Source: Laguncularia racemosa (lineage: Eukaryota > Streptophyta > Magnoliopsida > Myrtales > Combretaceae). Taken from it: a stretch of DNA of 64,000 nt. Below the pieces are notes generated by a model. It ran no database searches. It had not been told where the DNA came from and was given only the letters and a program-made list of their open reading frames with translations. Below, in pieces: positions 34,290-48,169 of this stretch; position 1 is the first letter of the stretch, and every line of letters begins with the position of its first letter. The stretch spans positions 4,340,001 to 4,404,000 of the forward strand of contig JBBMOL010000038.1 of the NCBI GenBank assembly GCA_037954665.1. The letters run 5' to 3'. The translations under genes were made by a program, and so were the position numbers.

Positions 34290-36060
34290 AAGGCAAGAAA
34301 AGTGGATTACAAAGTTACTTGTAAAATGTTGTCAATGGTGATAATTGAACACAATCTTCCTTTCCCATTCATTGAATACAGGATAATTGCATAATTTATA
34401 AAGCATTTTTGTCCTGATTATATTCCCATCTTTAAAAAAATGGCTGCATCTAATGTTTGGAAATTGTACTTAGCTGAAAAAGAGAATTTGAAAAAAGCTT
34501 TGGGAAAAATTCATGATAGAGTTTGTTTGACATCTAACTTATGGATCACTTCCATGAGTGAGAGTTATATGTGTTTAACTACACATTTTGTGGATGATAA
34601 TAAAAACTTAATAATAAAATTCTTTCTTTTCATCATGTGCTCCTTCCTCACTCAAGAGTTAAATTATCAAAGAGGATGTTTGATTTTTTTGAAAGATGGC
34701 AATATTGACAAGGAAGTTTTCAATCTTACCTTAGACAATGCATTTACTAATGATTGCATGTAAAATCTCTTAAAAAACCAGCTTAAGCTATATTATAGTT
34801 TGTAGCGTGATGGCAAATTTTTTCATGTTAGATGTTGTGCTCATATTCTTCACCTGATTGTAAAAAAGGGCTTAATAGTAGCTAATGAGGCTTTACATAA
34901 AATAAGAGAGAGTGTAAAGTATATAAAGGGGTTGGAGAGTATAATGAAACATTTTTGAGAGTATGTTGAACAAGTTGTTAATCTTGACATCAGTGTTAGT
35001 TTGCATTTGGATGTAGTCACTAGATGGAATTCTACCTATCTAATTCTTGATAGTGCTCTTAAGTATCAATATGCTTTTTCTTCCTTTTAATTGAATGACC
35101 TGAATTATAAATACTGTTCTTTAGTGGAGGAGTGGGAAAAGGGCACAAAACTTATGCAATTTCTTAAGTCCTCTTTACACCATCACAAATTTGATGTTTG
35201 GTTCTTTATATCCAACCTTAAACCTATATTTTTTTGCAAGTGTGGATGGTAGAATGTTTATTGAATGAGAATTTAATAAGTGAAGATTTTGTCATAAGAG
35301 ATATATGTATTAAGATGAAAGAAAAATTTGACAAATATTGGAGGGAATATAGCATTATCCTTGCATTAAGAGCTATTCTAAACCCTTGAATAAAGCTCAA
35401 CTTTTTAAGGTTTTGCTTTAATAAGATTGATCCACTTTACATGTGAAGAGAAGTTAGTTAAAATAAATAGCAAGTTATATAAACTTTTTGAAGAATATAA
35501 CAATAACAAGGTAAGCAAAGCACATTCTAGTAGCTCTCAAGTTGATTCTTCTTGAGTTCAACAAAAATCTGGAGGTAGGGGTATAGGTAAAGGACTTACG
35601 GGAAGCTTGGGATTTGGAAAAAAGTCTAGTTATCTATTTTGCTGCTCTTAATGTAAGTTGAACAATCACTTCAATTATTATTTTTAATAATATTCCACTT
35701 TTAATGATTAATTATCATTACTATTTTTTTCCCTAATGATTTAAGTGTATTGTCAAGTTGAGGTATAGACGACCGGTAAATCTTCTTTAGACCTATATCT
35801 AGATGAACCAGTATTGGATATGAACTTTATTTAGAGTTGGATGTACTGGAGTATTGGAAGAATTAACGTCAAAGGTATTTAGATTTATGTATAGTGGCCT
35901 TTGATGTGCTTAGTATCCCAATTACTATAGTAGCATCTTAGTCCACATTTAGTATTGACAAGTGTCCTAACTAAATACTCTAGTTTCATTCTTCTTGAAA
36001 ATGTGTAAGTTTTAGTTTGTACTCGCAACTGGTTATAGGGATTTGATTGGGAAGGTATCT
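34290..36060 (+). pseudogene. hAT transposase remnant (RICESLEEPER/DUF4413/hATC type)
   Basis: Blocks in order are: IIEHNLPFPFIEYRII (about 34340), then MAASNVWKLYLAEKENLKKA and KIHDRVCLTSNLWITSMSES (34440-34763), with the LTLDNAFTND motif near its end. Next come FFHVRCCAHILHLIVKKGL (34820), ALHKIRESVKYIKG, LDVVTRWNSTYLILDSALKY (35010), then KMKEKFDKYWREYSIILALR (35315) and RFCFNKIDPL. The dimerisation region is at 35790-36060, with LYLDEPVLDMN and VLVCTRNWL. The BED finger is not recognisable. About ten stops or frameshifts separate the blocks. Confidence 0.9.
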
Positions 36061-36859
36061 ATTTTGTTTTTATAAAATTTTCTAATAATTAATGATCTTA
36101 ACCTTTTAATAGTTCCATCTAACTATGTGTGTTATTTGGTGAATTGTAGATGAAGGTGAAAAGAGTCTTGAAATAACAATGTTAAAGGAAGATTCAAATG
36201 TGATGTTGATGAAGAATGATTACAATTGATGTTACTAGTTTATAGCCATTTGTATTCCTATTTGACATGAAATTTGTATAATGGTTGTATTTGTTATCTT
36301 AACTACTTTATTTTTGGTTTGATGTTTGTAAATTATGATTTTAATCTCTACATTTAGTGTATGAACTTCCAATTTTACCTAGCATTTCAACAAGGCTTAT
36401 GGCTCATTATCAAATGGAACCATTTAATATATATTTTTTCTTTTGTTTTTTTTTTCCTTATAAAAGATAGTACATCAATGTTAGAATAGAAGATGATAAA
36501 GATTTTTTTTTTTTAAGTTTTACTTTTGCCATTAAATTTATTTATTTTTATATAAACTCAATTTATACTTTAAAGGAAAATAAAAAAATCTTTAAGTAGG
36601 TTAAACAAGTTGGGTTAACCTATTAACCCATTAAATAGTAAAAGTGGGTTAAACAGGCTGGGTTAGTGGGTTGACTCATCTAACCCATCAAACGGTAGAA
36701 GTGGGTCAAATAGGCTAGGTTTGAGAGTTGGCTCATTTAACCTTAATTCTGGCTTGTTTATTAAATGGGCTAAAATAAATTAGTTCATTTAACCTATGGG
36801 CTAATGTGGGCTAGGCCAAGTTGGCTTGTTTAACCCACTTACATGCGTTTAGTTGTAAT

Positions 36860-37850
36860 GACATGATGTATGATTGGTATTCATTTTACATGTAGATGCA
36901 ATTATTTGCTTAATTAATTGTAAATCTAGTGGTAAATACATAATTTTACTTGTATAGGCAATGACCCCATTTTAATGAACCAAATAGCATTATAGAGTAT
37001 ACATATTTTTTTGAGTCTATAGTAACTTTATGGAATTATTTGGTGGTGTATGCTATTTATTATGAATTTTCTACACAAAATAGCCTAATTTACTAAACAA
37101 AATCTATTTCTAATAATATTAATTGAAGTATTTTGGTAAAAATTGATATATCAAGCTATGAGTTTTACTGATCATACTTGATAGGATATTGTTTTAATAA
37201 GTTTTGGGATATCTTAAGTCCTTGTGGTGATTTGTACGTGCTACGGATGAGATAGATACTCCACATTATATGTTACTACATTTTATCACTATTTGTGAAA
37301 AATATAACATTTATCTAATAGAATATGGATGCAATGTTGTTATATATATAAATGAGCTAATTTATATATTTAGATATAAGACATCTTTTCAAATATATTT
37401 CTATAAGTAGAACCTATATTACATATTATTGTATTCATATGAACCTAATTATACCAATTCTACTACATTTGGATAGTTGTAGACTAAAACATATTTTTTA
37501 AGATGTTATGGAAAATATTGCCTTTTCATGACTTTTTTGTAACTAAAATATTATTAGGCGAATAAAATCTATATTTCAATACAATCCAAATGGTGCATTT
37601 TAAGTAATATTTTCATTTTGTATATTCAAAGCTATATGTATATAACCTAAATCTTATTTTATATATATGTGCAAATGTCCACTGTGACCTATTTATAGGT
37701 ATACATGTATGGTTGGTTGCATATATATATATTTATTTATTTATTTATGTAATAGTGATGATATGGTAAAGGTGCACTTATATATAAATATAGATGCATA
37801 ATAATTGAATAAAATAAATAAAATCCCAATGTTTTCATAGCTCATATGAA
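36860..37850. other. AT-rich spacer with ATTT microsatellite
   Basis: No coding motif was found. At 37719-37750 there is an (AT)n / (TATT)n simple repeat. Confidence 0.5.
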
Positions 37851-40790
37851 AATTGAAGCTAAAATATCTAAAATTCAGAAAATCATTAATTAAATTCAAA
37901 TAAATTAATTAAGTGGAATTGGAAGTTTAAACTAAAATTTTGGAAGTGTAAATATGATATTATTTGACATAGTGGAATGAGGATTAGTATAGGTTAGACA
38001 TTTGAAGGTTAATTATCTAAATTACCATCAAGTACTAAAGAGTGAAGGAATGGTATAAGAGTAATCAACGTTAATTAGTAATAGTACTTAATAAGAGTTA
38101 GTATTTAAGGTTAAATACTTTCTAGAATTTTCATTTTTCCATCTTATTTTCATTGTCTTCCATTCATTCTTTTTCATTAACCTCTCAACTCTTCCTATCT
38201 TTCTCTTGTTTTCACCTTCTCTCTCAATTTCTCTTGCCTCTCTCTCTCTCAAACTCTTTTAAATCAATATTTCTTTTCACTACACTACACTACATCTACA
38301 CATTATTAGAAGGTGAAATGGAGCTTAATTTAGGTGACATTAAAACTTATTCAGATAAGTAATTGATTTAAATTAAGTTGAATTTTGATTTCAGAGCTCA
38401 ATTGGTCTAATATCAAGTTAATCATGAAATTATGTAGGGAATTAAATCAAAAAGTTAAAGAATCAAGTGGTAAAGCCCTATTACAAGCTTGGCTGAAACA
38501 TATATAGTGGTAAGAGTTTTAATTTGAATGAAGATTTTAGATATGTTGGTTAGAATTTTTAAATCTATAAGTAAGAATGTTAATTTAGGTATTTAATTGT
38601 CATTTTGTAAGGTGGAAGTCCTAATGGAGTGTAGAAGTTCAAGTGAGCAAGATAATAGTATTTGAGATTAAAATATGTTGTATCATATCAATAGATTTAT
38701 ATGATTTGTAAAGATGTTAATAGGTAATTTTGGGTTTATAAAGGTGAATTTAGAATTGAAAATTCAATCTTGAATTTTACGAGATATTAGAAGGTTTCAA
38801 GAGCTAAAGAGTAAAGTAAATACTTAATTATTTGTTTAATTTGAAGTTTGCAGCCTGATTGATGAATGATTGAAGTAAAAATATGTATAGATATATATAT
38901 ATATAATGGGATGTATGTGTGTGTGTGCGAAGAATATTTGATTTGGTAAATTATGATGTTTTAGTGTCAATTGGATGTTTGGTTTAGATCATAATTGATG
39001 TAGATGAATGTTTAGAGGTTTAAGTTGTTAACTATAGAGAATTTACACTTGTCCCATAGTGTAATGTGGGTTTGAGTGTATTCTTAATTAATTTTGGTGA
39101 ATTGATAATAATAGATGGGTAATTGATATTTTGCTAAGTTGTTTAATTAATTGGAATATGTCATTGAAGAGAAAATTAGTGATATGAATGTAATTGTATT
39201 ATGATTGAGTATAATGATGTTAAATGGGTATTGGGAACATTAAAAATAATATTTTGATGTTTTGGAATGAGTGACAATTTATGGGAATTAATTTGGAAAT
39301 GATAATAAGAAGTTAGGAATTTAAATAATGATGATTAATGAAGAAATGAGTAAAGATAGGTGGGTGGAAGTTTTTAATTCATTTCTAGAAATAATATGGG
39401 AATTTGAGGTGATAATTTGATATTAAATGAAGTTAAAGTGTTGATTTTGGAAATGGGATGAGATTTAGAAAGATTTAGCTTTCGTTTGGAGTGATTTAGA
39501 GCTAAAATAAGTAAGATATGGTATTTCAAAGTTGTAATTCATAATTGGAAAGTTGCAATAATTTAAAGATGTTTAACTTGCTTAAAAGTTAGATTTTTTT
39601 GAAGAAATTAATAGAAAAATGAGTGAGGAATTAATTAGATATTGTTTGATATAATTTGGAGTTAAAATGATTAAGTTATACTTGTATTAGTAAAGCATAT
39701 GCAAGGAAAATAAATTCTGGAAATTTTTGTGATTTATGTTAATTTGTAGTAGATTTAATGGAATTAGAATGTTGGGTAATGTGGCTGATAAATTGATAAA
39801 AATTATGATTGAATGTTCATCTTTTCATTTTGAATATAGAATAGCTAGAATGAATTAATACTAATGCTGATTGTGTGTGGTCACCCATTTTAGAGGGTGA
39901 CACCTTTGGATTGAGTTATGGGCTGTGGTCCAAAATGTTAGGATGGTATGATAATTAGGTGTTTATGCTACAAAGTTGGTGTGGCGGGTAGTTAATAGAG
40001 CTAGTACTTGCTTGAATGCAAATGGGAGGATTTCAACCGGACGTTATATATATTATGGGATATATATAAGGCATCTGGAAGGATTGTGATTGTAGTTGCA
40101 AGCCTAGCATTTAGAGTGAATACTTAGACAAGACTACTTTATATTGGTTGACGGTTTCAATATCTATTATGGTTTCAGTCACAGAGGCTAGATATGTCAT
40201 AATAGTCCCCTAATGCCTATTAAGTAAAGTCAAACCCCTTTTGTTCCGAGGAGTGTTTGGAATTATGAGTACTCTTGTGTGGATTATTTCACTTTATTTT
40301 ACATAACTTAATAAATTTCTACTAATGCATTAGATCTAGGTATGCATGACATATGAGAATGTACTTAGCTATTCTATGCTAAGACCTTATGACTCATTCC
40401 TTACTTTCCTTTTTCAAGTTTTGATAAGTTTTTTGATAGTATGTGGATGGATATGGGTTAGTTACTGCTTTAGGGACTAGGATATAGCTAGTTAAAGAGC
40501 TTCAATGATAGTTGTCACTTTCCTTTAATGTAAAACGACTTTATAAATTTTGTAAACACTAGATTTTATGAACTTTATAAAGGAGTTATTTTTATAATTA
40601 ATATCAATAACCATTTTCAAAACTTTATGGATTTTCTAAAACATTTTCAAATGGCAAAGTATTTTCCTAAACTAATGAACAATTTTAGGGAATAAAATTA
40701 GTTTAGAAACCTACTGTAAATGTAGGAAGCCTTAACGTAATCTATATATATATGTATGATTCCCAAGCTATTAGGGGCTTGACGTGACTG
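37850..40790 (+). mobile_element. Probable gypsy (Tekay/Del-like) LTR remnant
   Basis: The 3' part (40190-40400) has CACAGAGGCTAGATATG, TTCCGAGGAGTGTTTGG, GTACTCTTGTGTGGATTA, GGTATGCATGACATATGAG and GTACTTAGCTATTCTATGCT. I recognise this as the conserved stretch of Tekay/Del-type plant LTRs. The region ends near AGGGGCTTGACGTGA (about 40786). The 5' part has a CT-rich leader-like stretch at 38140-38260. No internal coding region follows and no target duplication was found, so a solo or truncated LTR is likely. Borders are rough. Confidence 0.45.
38885..38930. repeat. (AT)n / (GT)n microsatellite
   Basis: ATATATATATATA is followed by a GTATGTGTGTGTGTG run inside the LTR-like region. Confidence 0.85.
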
Positions 40791-40799
40791 ACTAACTTG

Positions 40800-42950
40800 A
40801 GTGAGTAACAATTCTAAACAAGTGGGATAAATGCTTTATTGCATTTTAGAGACTAGAGTATATACTTACTTGTGACTGTAAAGTAGATTGAGTGTGCTTG
40901 TGATTGGATATTGAAGTGTTGATGTGGTAGTTGAGCTACGTGCTATGTTGTGTTAAAGTGAATTGACTTTTGCTTGAATGGTTTATAAATTGATTGGTCA
41001 CCCTTAAACTAAGCTAAATTAAACTTAAACTAAAATACTCAATAACATGCATTGCAATTACAACCCATTAAGAGATGATTAGGATTTTTTGACTAGATAC
41101 CAACACCGTCAATGAGATAGCAAAAATGGTCTTCCCTTATCATTAACTGAATTAAGTGATGGGAGAGGAGATTGTGATGAAGGTATGGGCTAATTGCTAG
41201 TTTGGAGACAAAGGCTAGTTCGATGGGGTCTTAGAAGGAGGTAGGCTACAATCTTTGGGTATGGAGACATTGGTTAGGAGATAACCCTCCATTCATAAGC
41301 TTAGGTTTGGTCATGAGCTATTGCATTCGTTTCAAATTTCTTAACTTAGATTGATGTGGGCCTAGTTTCTTCAATCCCACGATGGATTAGATAATGTCAT
41401 ATGGATAGCATTTACTTGTTCGTGCATTACACTTAATAATTGCTTGAAAACCTTATTTGCTTTTGTGTAGCTTGTATATAGTTTTTGCCTCTTGCCCTTT
41501 ATCAAACTATGGTTTACCATTGTAGATTTCCTTGCAAGTCTTGAGTAGAGATACCTTAGATCACATATGCACAGGTTTTTTTATGATTGTAAATAGGGCT
41601 TGGAATTGAGGAGTAATGGCTAAAGGACTTTCCTTTTGTTCATCTAGTTTTTGAATTAGTTGGGTCTCTTCTAAATAGCCTATATTGATTATGGTTGAGT
41701 GCCTATAATCAGACCAACTTTACTTTTGTAAATATGATGTAGATATATGTTTGTTAAATATTATGCCTATTTATATCATAGTTTATTGGTGACTTACTAA
41801 TGCTTCAAAGTGGTTATGTTGTTGTCCTAATATCAGTTTTATAATAGCTATTAACCCATCAGCCCCTATTGTAGGCTAGTATATATAGAAGAACTGTTAT
41901 GCTTTTGAAGCATGACAAAAGTAATGAAGCTAGATTTCCTAATAATAGCACAAGTTGGGTTAATTACATGAGCAGGTTGCAAGCATTGATTAAGTTATGA
42001 ATATGGATCAGGTCACTTTGTGGGCACATGAGTTGGTTCAACAATGGGTGCAACATTGGTTGATGGTGAATTCTTTACTTCTTTGAGGCTATTCGATGAT
42101 CGTCAAAGTTAGAGGACATGTTAGGTGAGACTTTCTATGGTTGCTTTGCAAAATGGAAGCGGTGGTTTAAGCAACTGATTTATGAGCTTTGATTTGGTGT
42201 AAGTCTTGATGATTCAAAGTGATTGTTGATTACTTCCCTTATAAGCCCTTAAGATCTTAATCTACCTTTGGTTTCTCTTGATTTTGCTTAAGCTTGAAGA
42301 ACTCTTAACGAGAGAAAGTACATTGCATTCTTGAACTTTTAGAGAGAGAAAATTCATTTTCGTTTTGATTGGTACAATATTGAATGAAACCGATGATCTA
42401 ATCTCGTTCCTTGACCATAGTTAATTATAGAAGTAACTTTAGATTGTGATTAATAGCTTCAGATTATCTTAGATTTGCTTAGGTGAGTTTTAAGTTACAA
42501 TCCCTTATCCTTAATCCAAAATTCTAATTGATTTTATGTTATTTGTTATAATCCTCTAGTTAAATCCAATCTTGTTGATGTTTTAGATCAAGTTATGTGG
42601 GAAAAATGAACCCAACACTTGCATTGAGTCTCTAACTCATAACCTAAGCTCTATGTCCTATGACCATATACTACACCCATTGTGATTCACAACTTTCTCA
42701 TCATTTAATAAAATTTAAAGGTACTCAAAATATTAGCATTTTATTTTCTTTATTTTTAACTTTATTTATTTGTTATTTTTATATTTCCTTTTTTTGTATT
42801 TTATATTTTTCTTTTCATTATTTTTTCTTTTTTTATGTTTTTATATTTTATTGTTTTCTTGTATTTTTATATTTTCTTATTTTTTATTTTTCAATTATAA
42901 ACCTGACTTAAAATAAAAGTGAAAATGATGAAAATGGGTGTCTACATTAT
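40800..42950. other. AT-rich region without recognised gene; possible LTR end at 42946
   Basis: No coding motif was found. At 42730-42900 the sequence is T-rich low complexity. GGGTGTCTACA at 42936-42946 looks like the 3' end of a plant gypsy LTR (TGTAGACACC...GGTGTCTACA class), but the matching start was not seen. Confidence 0.4.
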
Positions 42951-43099
42951 GGTTAAGGGTTTTTATTTGGTCCTAAAAATCTCTTAATTGTTGCTTAGGC
43001 GATTGGATCTATCTTTGAAAATCGTGAGTCTCACAATCACAAATCGATATTACGCACGATTTGTAAAACTCTCACAAACTGCTAAAGAAACCATTGTGA

Positions 43100-43599
43100 N
43101 NNNNNNNNNNNNNNNNNNNNNNNNNNNNNNNNNNNNNNNNNNNNNNNNNNNNNNNNNNNNNNNNNNNNNNNNNNNNNNNNNNNNNNNNNNNNNNNNNNNN
43201 NNNNNNNNNNNNNNNNNNNNNNNNNNNNNNNNNNNNNNNNNNNNNNNNNNNNNNNNNNNNNNNNNNNNNNNNNNNNNNNNNNNNNNNNNNNNNNNNNNNN
43301 NNNNNNNNNNNNNNNNNNNNNNNNNNNNNNNNNNNNNNNNNNNNNNNNNNNNNNNNNNNNNNNNNNNNNNNNNNNNNNNNNNNNNNNNNNNNNNNNNNNN
43401 NNNNNNNNNNNNNNNNNNNNNNNNNNNNNNNNNNNNNNNNNNNNNNNNNNNNNNNNNNNNNNNNNNNNNNNNNNNNNNNNNNNNNNNNNNNNNNNNNNNN
43501 NNNNNNNNNNNNNNNNNNNNNNNNNNNNNNNNNNNNNNNNNNNNNNNNNNNNNNNNNNNNNNNNNNNNNNNNNNNNNNNNNNNNNNNNNNNNNNNNNNN
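43100..43599. other. Assembly gap (500 N)
   Basis: Exactly 500 N, a placeholder length. The frames spanning it are artefacts. Confidence 0.99.
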
Positions 43600-44440
43600 A
43601 TCTATGCTTCAATTCTACCACCCCTAATAATCTAACCATCCAAATTTTTTACTTAACATCAACCGTCTATATTATAGCACTAAGAAAAAGCAAGTCATAG
43701 ACACTATAGTCTGTTAAACTAATAATACAACTATAGAAATAGAAGACATTTATTTTTATTTTCCCTTTTGCCAACCACATCTCTTTTTTTTTTTCTTTCA
43801 TTTTAGGAGGAAGAAGAAGAAGAAGTGCTTGTGCAAATCGAAAAAAAGTGGGATTTGAATGAATACACTGAGATATATCATTTCCTTAACGATTAATCAA
43901 TTGTGGTTTTTTTTTTTTTTTACAAAAAGTTGAAGTTTTTTTTTAGTACTAGGTTTGGATATTAGTATTTGAAAAAATTATTGTTGTAATGTTATATTTT
44001 GTAAAAAATATTACTATTTATTGTTAGTTTATAGTATGTTAGATATGATTTATGTAAATCCCGTAATACGTAACATGTGATAGTTAATTTTTACATTAGT
44101 ATAAGAATACATTACACTAATGAAAATTTTAATATCTGTAAATATCAAATTTAAAATATTATCTATATTGTTATAAAAAATATTGTAATGGAAATTTTTA
44201 ATTTCTTTTTTGTGAAATAATTTTTACGGTATTGTTATTTAAATTGTCATTTTGTTGCGAAATAACAAAAAAATTAAAATCAAAATCAAAATGAAAAATT
44301 GTGATTTTTTTTACTAAATTTTAAAATATTGTTATTTAAAATTATCATTTTTTTAAATATCTGATAATTTATATATATTGTGAATAGAAAAACAATGGGT
44401 GACTATGTGAAATTGATAATTTACATGATTGGAAATATTT
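43600..44440. other. AT-rich spacer, no gene recognised
   Basis: Includes a GGAAGAAGAAGAAGAAG run near 43807 and poly-T runs. No gene is supported. It may be the left arm of the MULE element, but no terminal inverted repeat was identified. Confidence 0.45.
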
Positions 44441-44446
44441 TAGCTA

Positions 44447-44541
44447 GTAACTAGGAGGTGGAATATGATAGGGATTTGGTTAAGAAGTTGAAAATAACTA
44501 GGAGGTGGAATATGACAGGGATTTGGTTAAGAAGTTGAAAA
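44447..44541. repeat. 47-bp tandem duplication
   Basis: The unit AACTAGGAGGTGGAATATGA...GGTTAAGAAGTTGAAAAT occurs twice in a row with one difference (ATAGGG versus ACAGGG). Confidence 0.95.
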
Positions 44542-44659
44542 TGTAAAAAATATCAACTACACTAAATTCTTATACAAAATATGCTAGAGCATTGAAGTCG
44601 ATTCGATCAAAGTGGAGATTGAGATAATTTACAAACATCCTATGTTCCATGGGGCAGTA

Positions 44660-46880
44660 TATTTTATGCCTTGATGGCAATTGGAGATGATGAAGATGTT
44701 AAAAATTTCATTGAAATGGCTAAATTCTATGAAGATTGTGGCATACAACATTTGCACATCGGAATTTCTGATGATTTTGAGGGCCCCTCCAAAAGGCAGA
44801 CATTTGAAGTAAGTAAGCAGCCACATTTGTCACATAACATTGAAGAAATACAACTTAAGTTGTTGACATTTGAACCCTTAATTCCATCCCCAATAAAAGG
44901 CAATGATGGAGATGAAGTAGATAGAGCAGTTACTCCAGTATTACAATGACCAGCTATACATGATTTGTACATGGTTCATTTGAGAGTGGAAATTGCAACG
45001 AACACCGATGTAGGAATAGGTATTGAGGAGGAGAGTATCGATTATGAGAAGAGTTTTGAGGGAGAAGACAGGGAAAGTGAAAACAGTGGAGATGAAGTAT
45101 CTAAAGAAGACTCTCCAACCGTACTTACGTACTTGACAAAAGCAGTATATCCATCAGAGTAGGTTGAACCATGAAAGGTAGCAGATAGAGATCTTGTTCC
45201 CTACTACAACGTTGGCAGTGATGATGGTTACATTTATTTCAAGTAGAAAGAAAATAATATTTGCAATGATTCAAGCAATAATGATGATTTATATAAAGGC
45301 ATGAGATTCAAAACAAAAGCAGATGTGATTCAAGTAGTGAAAGCTTACCATGTGAAGAACTATTGTAACTTCACTATTGTAGAATCTAGTTTGTTCCTTT
45401 GGTCTATTTATTGTTTAAAGAAAAGACAACGATTGTAAATAGAGGCTTTAGGCATGAAAGAAGAAGTTGGAGGGCATGTTCATAGTGGCAGATTTAAGGG
45501 GGCACATACATGCATTAACTAGTAGATTAGTCAGGGTCACTCACAGTTTGATTACAATCTTCTTATTGATCAATTTATAAATCTTGTTAGGGAGAATCCT
45601 AAATATGAAGGTTTTTAAGCTTACTTTTGTTGTCAAACAAGAATTTAGTTATAGGATAAGCAGGAGACGGGTTTGAGAGGGGAAGAAACGAGTTATCAAA
45701 CGTATGTATGTGAATTGGAAGAAGTCTTACAATGAACTCTCTAAGCTTCTAAATGCCATGAAAAATATAAATCCTAGAACATGAAATGATTGGGGGTGGA
45801 GCAGATCAATTAATCTCAAGGTGTCTACTCTTAAGTAGGTTTTTTTAGGCATTCAAGCTGTGCATTGTAGCGTGGAGATTCCTCAAACCAATTGTTACCA
45901 TTGACAGAACTTTTCTATATGGGAAGTATGCTCACAAGTTGCTAATTGCTTATATCGTTGATGATAATAACCATATACTTCCACTAGCATTCTCTATTGT
46001 AAAATAGGAAACAACTAAAACATGAGGCTAGTTTTTGAGGAAATTAAAGAAATATGTTTTTAGCGATCATGTAAGCCATGAATCATTTACGTTATATCGG
46101 ACAGATACATTGGCATCAAGTCGACAGTTTAAGAAAAAGCTAATGGATGTCACCTTCCATTTATAATGTGATGGTTTTTTCTACGACACCTTATAAGCAA
46201 CTTCAACTCGACACATAAAAACATATAAGGCAAGAGGTTGGTTACATACATAGGGTTGCAAGTATAAACTCAAAAGCTGAACTTTGTGATGGAGCAAGTG
46301 GGGATTATTCAGCAGGATGCATTAGACTGGTTTGATAACGTATTAGTAGATATGTGGATGCTAGCTCATGAGAGTTGCTATCGGTTTCAATATATGACTT
46401 TCAAACATTGTTAAAAGCTATAATTTCGTATTGAAAGAGGCTTAGAGGTTACTTATGACTACTTTGGTAAAGAAGACGTTTAACAATTATGTAGAGTATT
46501 TTGTCAAGAAGCATTCGAAGACTTTGAAGAATATAACAAAGGATAAAATCATCACTAAATATGCAACTGAAAAGATAGATATATGGAGTTTATGAGCTAG
46601 TAATCACAAGGTCATTAACTATAGTTGGTATGAGAGACTGTTTGAAGTGCTCATTGGTAGTTATCTCATAGCGAGCGAGTTGAGGGAAAGGGGACAAATG
46701 CACATTATTGACTTTGTCTATAGTACATGCAGTTGCCAAAAATGACAAATATACCAAATCCCATGCTCTCATGCCTATATAGTAACTACGTCATCAAGCT
46801 TAACGTAACACATTCAATATTGGGTTAGTATAGGTGGATGTAGCAGAAACTAACAATAAGATGCACTTCATGCCGATAAG
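44660..46880 (+). pseudogene. Mutator-like (MULE) transposase remnant
   Basis: An acidic N-terminal part (44671-45162) leads to YYNVGSDDGYIYFK and GMRFKTKADVIQVVKAYHVK (45300-45360), the MuDR N-terminal domain start. A block matching the MULE zinc-binding segment follows (GRFKGAHTCIN, DQFINLVRENPKY). At 45870-46010 the DDE start reads IVTIDRTFLYGKYAHKLLIA, then DDNNHILPLAFSIV. At 46490-46780 come NYVEYFVKKHSKTLKNITKD, then IDFVYSTCSCQK*QIYQIPC with SHAYIVT. The last is a SWIM zinc finger (CxC...CxH). At least eight stops and frameshifts interrupt it. A plant-mobile-domain remnant lies 1.3 kb downstream on the other strand. Confidence 0.9.
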
Positions 46881-46884
46881 TGAT

Positions 46885-48165
46885 GAGTTTAATTAAGAGC
46901 TGGTTTCACTTCCCGTCACTCTGCCCAAGTGAAAACCTCACACTAAAAAAAGGAAAATCAAGATGAAAAAGATACCATATGGAGATGGACATTAGATAAC
47001 ATCTAGATAAAATACACATATGAACTTTGTTGAGAGAAAGGCCATAACAGAAAAATGTGCCCACATCGACGCGATAATGGTAAACAATGGATAACAATAC
47101 ATGTGATTTGGCTGAATCTTAGCTTAACTTTGCACACTTTTGTTGTCAAATCATTGCCTATATAATGCTAACTTTATCTATTTCCATTATGCAACTTAGG
47201 TTTAAGCCTCAATCACTTCATTCACTTTGTTTTAACGTAGTAAAATGGGGATTTTTTATAAATGTTGACAATTTTTTTTTTATGCTACTATATACGTTTT
47301 TATGTTTCCTTTCATAGTTGTTTGTAAGCTTTTTTAAAATTTTTATTAGATTTATCAGATAGTGCCAAACAAATGCATATAAACTGATTAGATAATGTTA
47401 ATAAATTGATCAATTTGCATATTAATTTTCATCAACTAAAACCTTAAATGGAAGATATACATATAAAATTAATAACAAAAAATGAATTTCTTTTCCATCC
47501 TATTCTTTTCCCTAGTGAGCTGTCTAGTCAGCCAGGCAAATGCGTTTGTGGGCTCTTTTAACGGCCTTGGACATAGAGTAGGAGCAGCTTATGACTCCTG
47601 TGTTGGATGCTGTTATAGGGTATCATCAAATGCTTAGAGAGGCACTAGACTCCACTCTATAAGACTATGTAATGATTCATCTTAATACATTCATTAATTT
47701 ATCAAAGCGTTTCTTCTACAACACAAACGGTGTAGGGACAAGACCATTAATAGATGAATGATGTGGTGTTACTTATGTGCTAAAAATTAGGCCTGTGCTA
47801 TCTTACATCACATCAGAATCCATTGGGAATTGTTGGTCATTTGTTGGATTCTCTTGTGCCTTACCTTGATTTCAGGGTCATCAATGTCTCGTAGTCTTAC
47901 GACACATAGGAATTAGCTGTGATTGGAACACTTTTGTCGGTTATGCCTCAACTTCAACCTTGTAGTGGCAATGCATGAAGTGAAGACCATGAGCATATAT
48001 TCTAATGGTCATATCAAGATTCGGTTTTTTTTTAACATACACCTTGTATATTACAATAAAACGTAAATTAAATAAGAAACGATCATGCAATGATTCATCT
48101 AGTTAGTGTTCATATTATACTTATTAGAAATCTAAGAATAGCTCTTGTGTGTCGGATATATCACC
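46885..48165. other. Spacer between MULE and plant-mobile-domain remnants
   Basis: No recognised motif. Part of 47480-47960 may be a decayed C-terminal tail of the plant-mobile-domain gene on the minus strand, but I could not match it to the family. Confidence 0.35.
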
Positions 48166-48169
48166 GGCT

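Larger units (their letters stand above)
33277..36851 (+). mobile_element. hAT DNA transposon, RICESLEEPER-like
   Basis: Perfect 8-bp target duplications GTTGTAAT lie at 33269-33276 and 36852-36859. The termini are imperfect inverted repeats (left TAGAGATGTGCAAGTGGG, right reversed TAAACGCATGTAAGTGGG; 11 of 18 positions agree). Both subterminal regions are packed with GGGTTAAAC / TTAACCC words, the usual arrangement for hAT transposase binding. The 3575-bp element carries one transposase remnant in plus orientation (34290-36060). It is unrelated in its ends to the other hAT in this window. Stops make it inactive. Confidence 0.92.

Noticed and set aside
38153..38362. 69-codon frame with signal-peptide-like start
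   Set aside because: The hydrophobic run comes from a CT-rich LTR leader; there is no domain and no homologue that I recognise.
42988..43639. Long frames on both strands
   Set aside because: They exist only because 500 N are read through; the same applies to the frames at 54201-54828.
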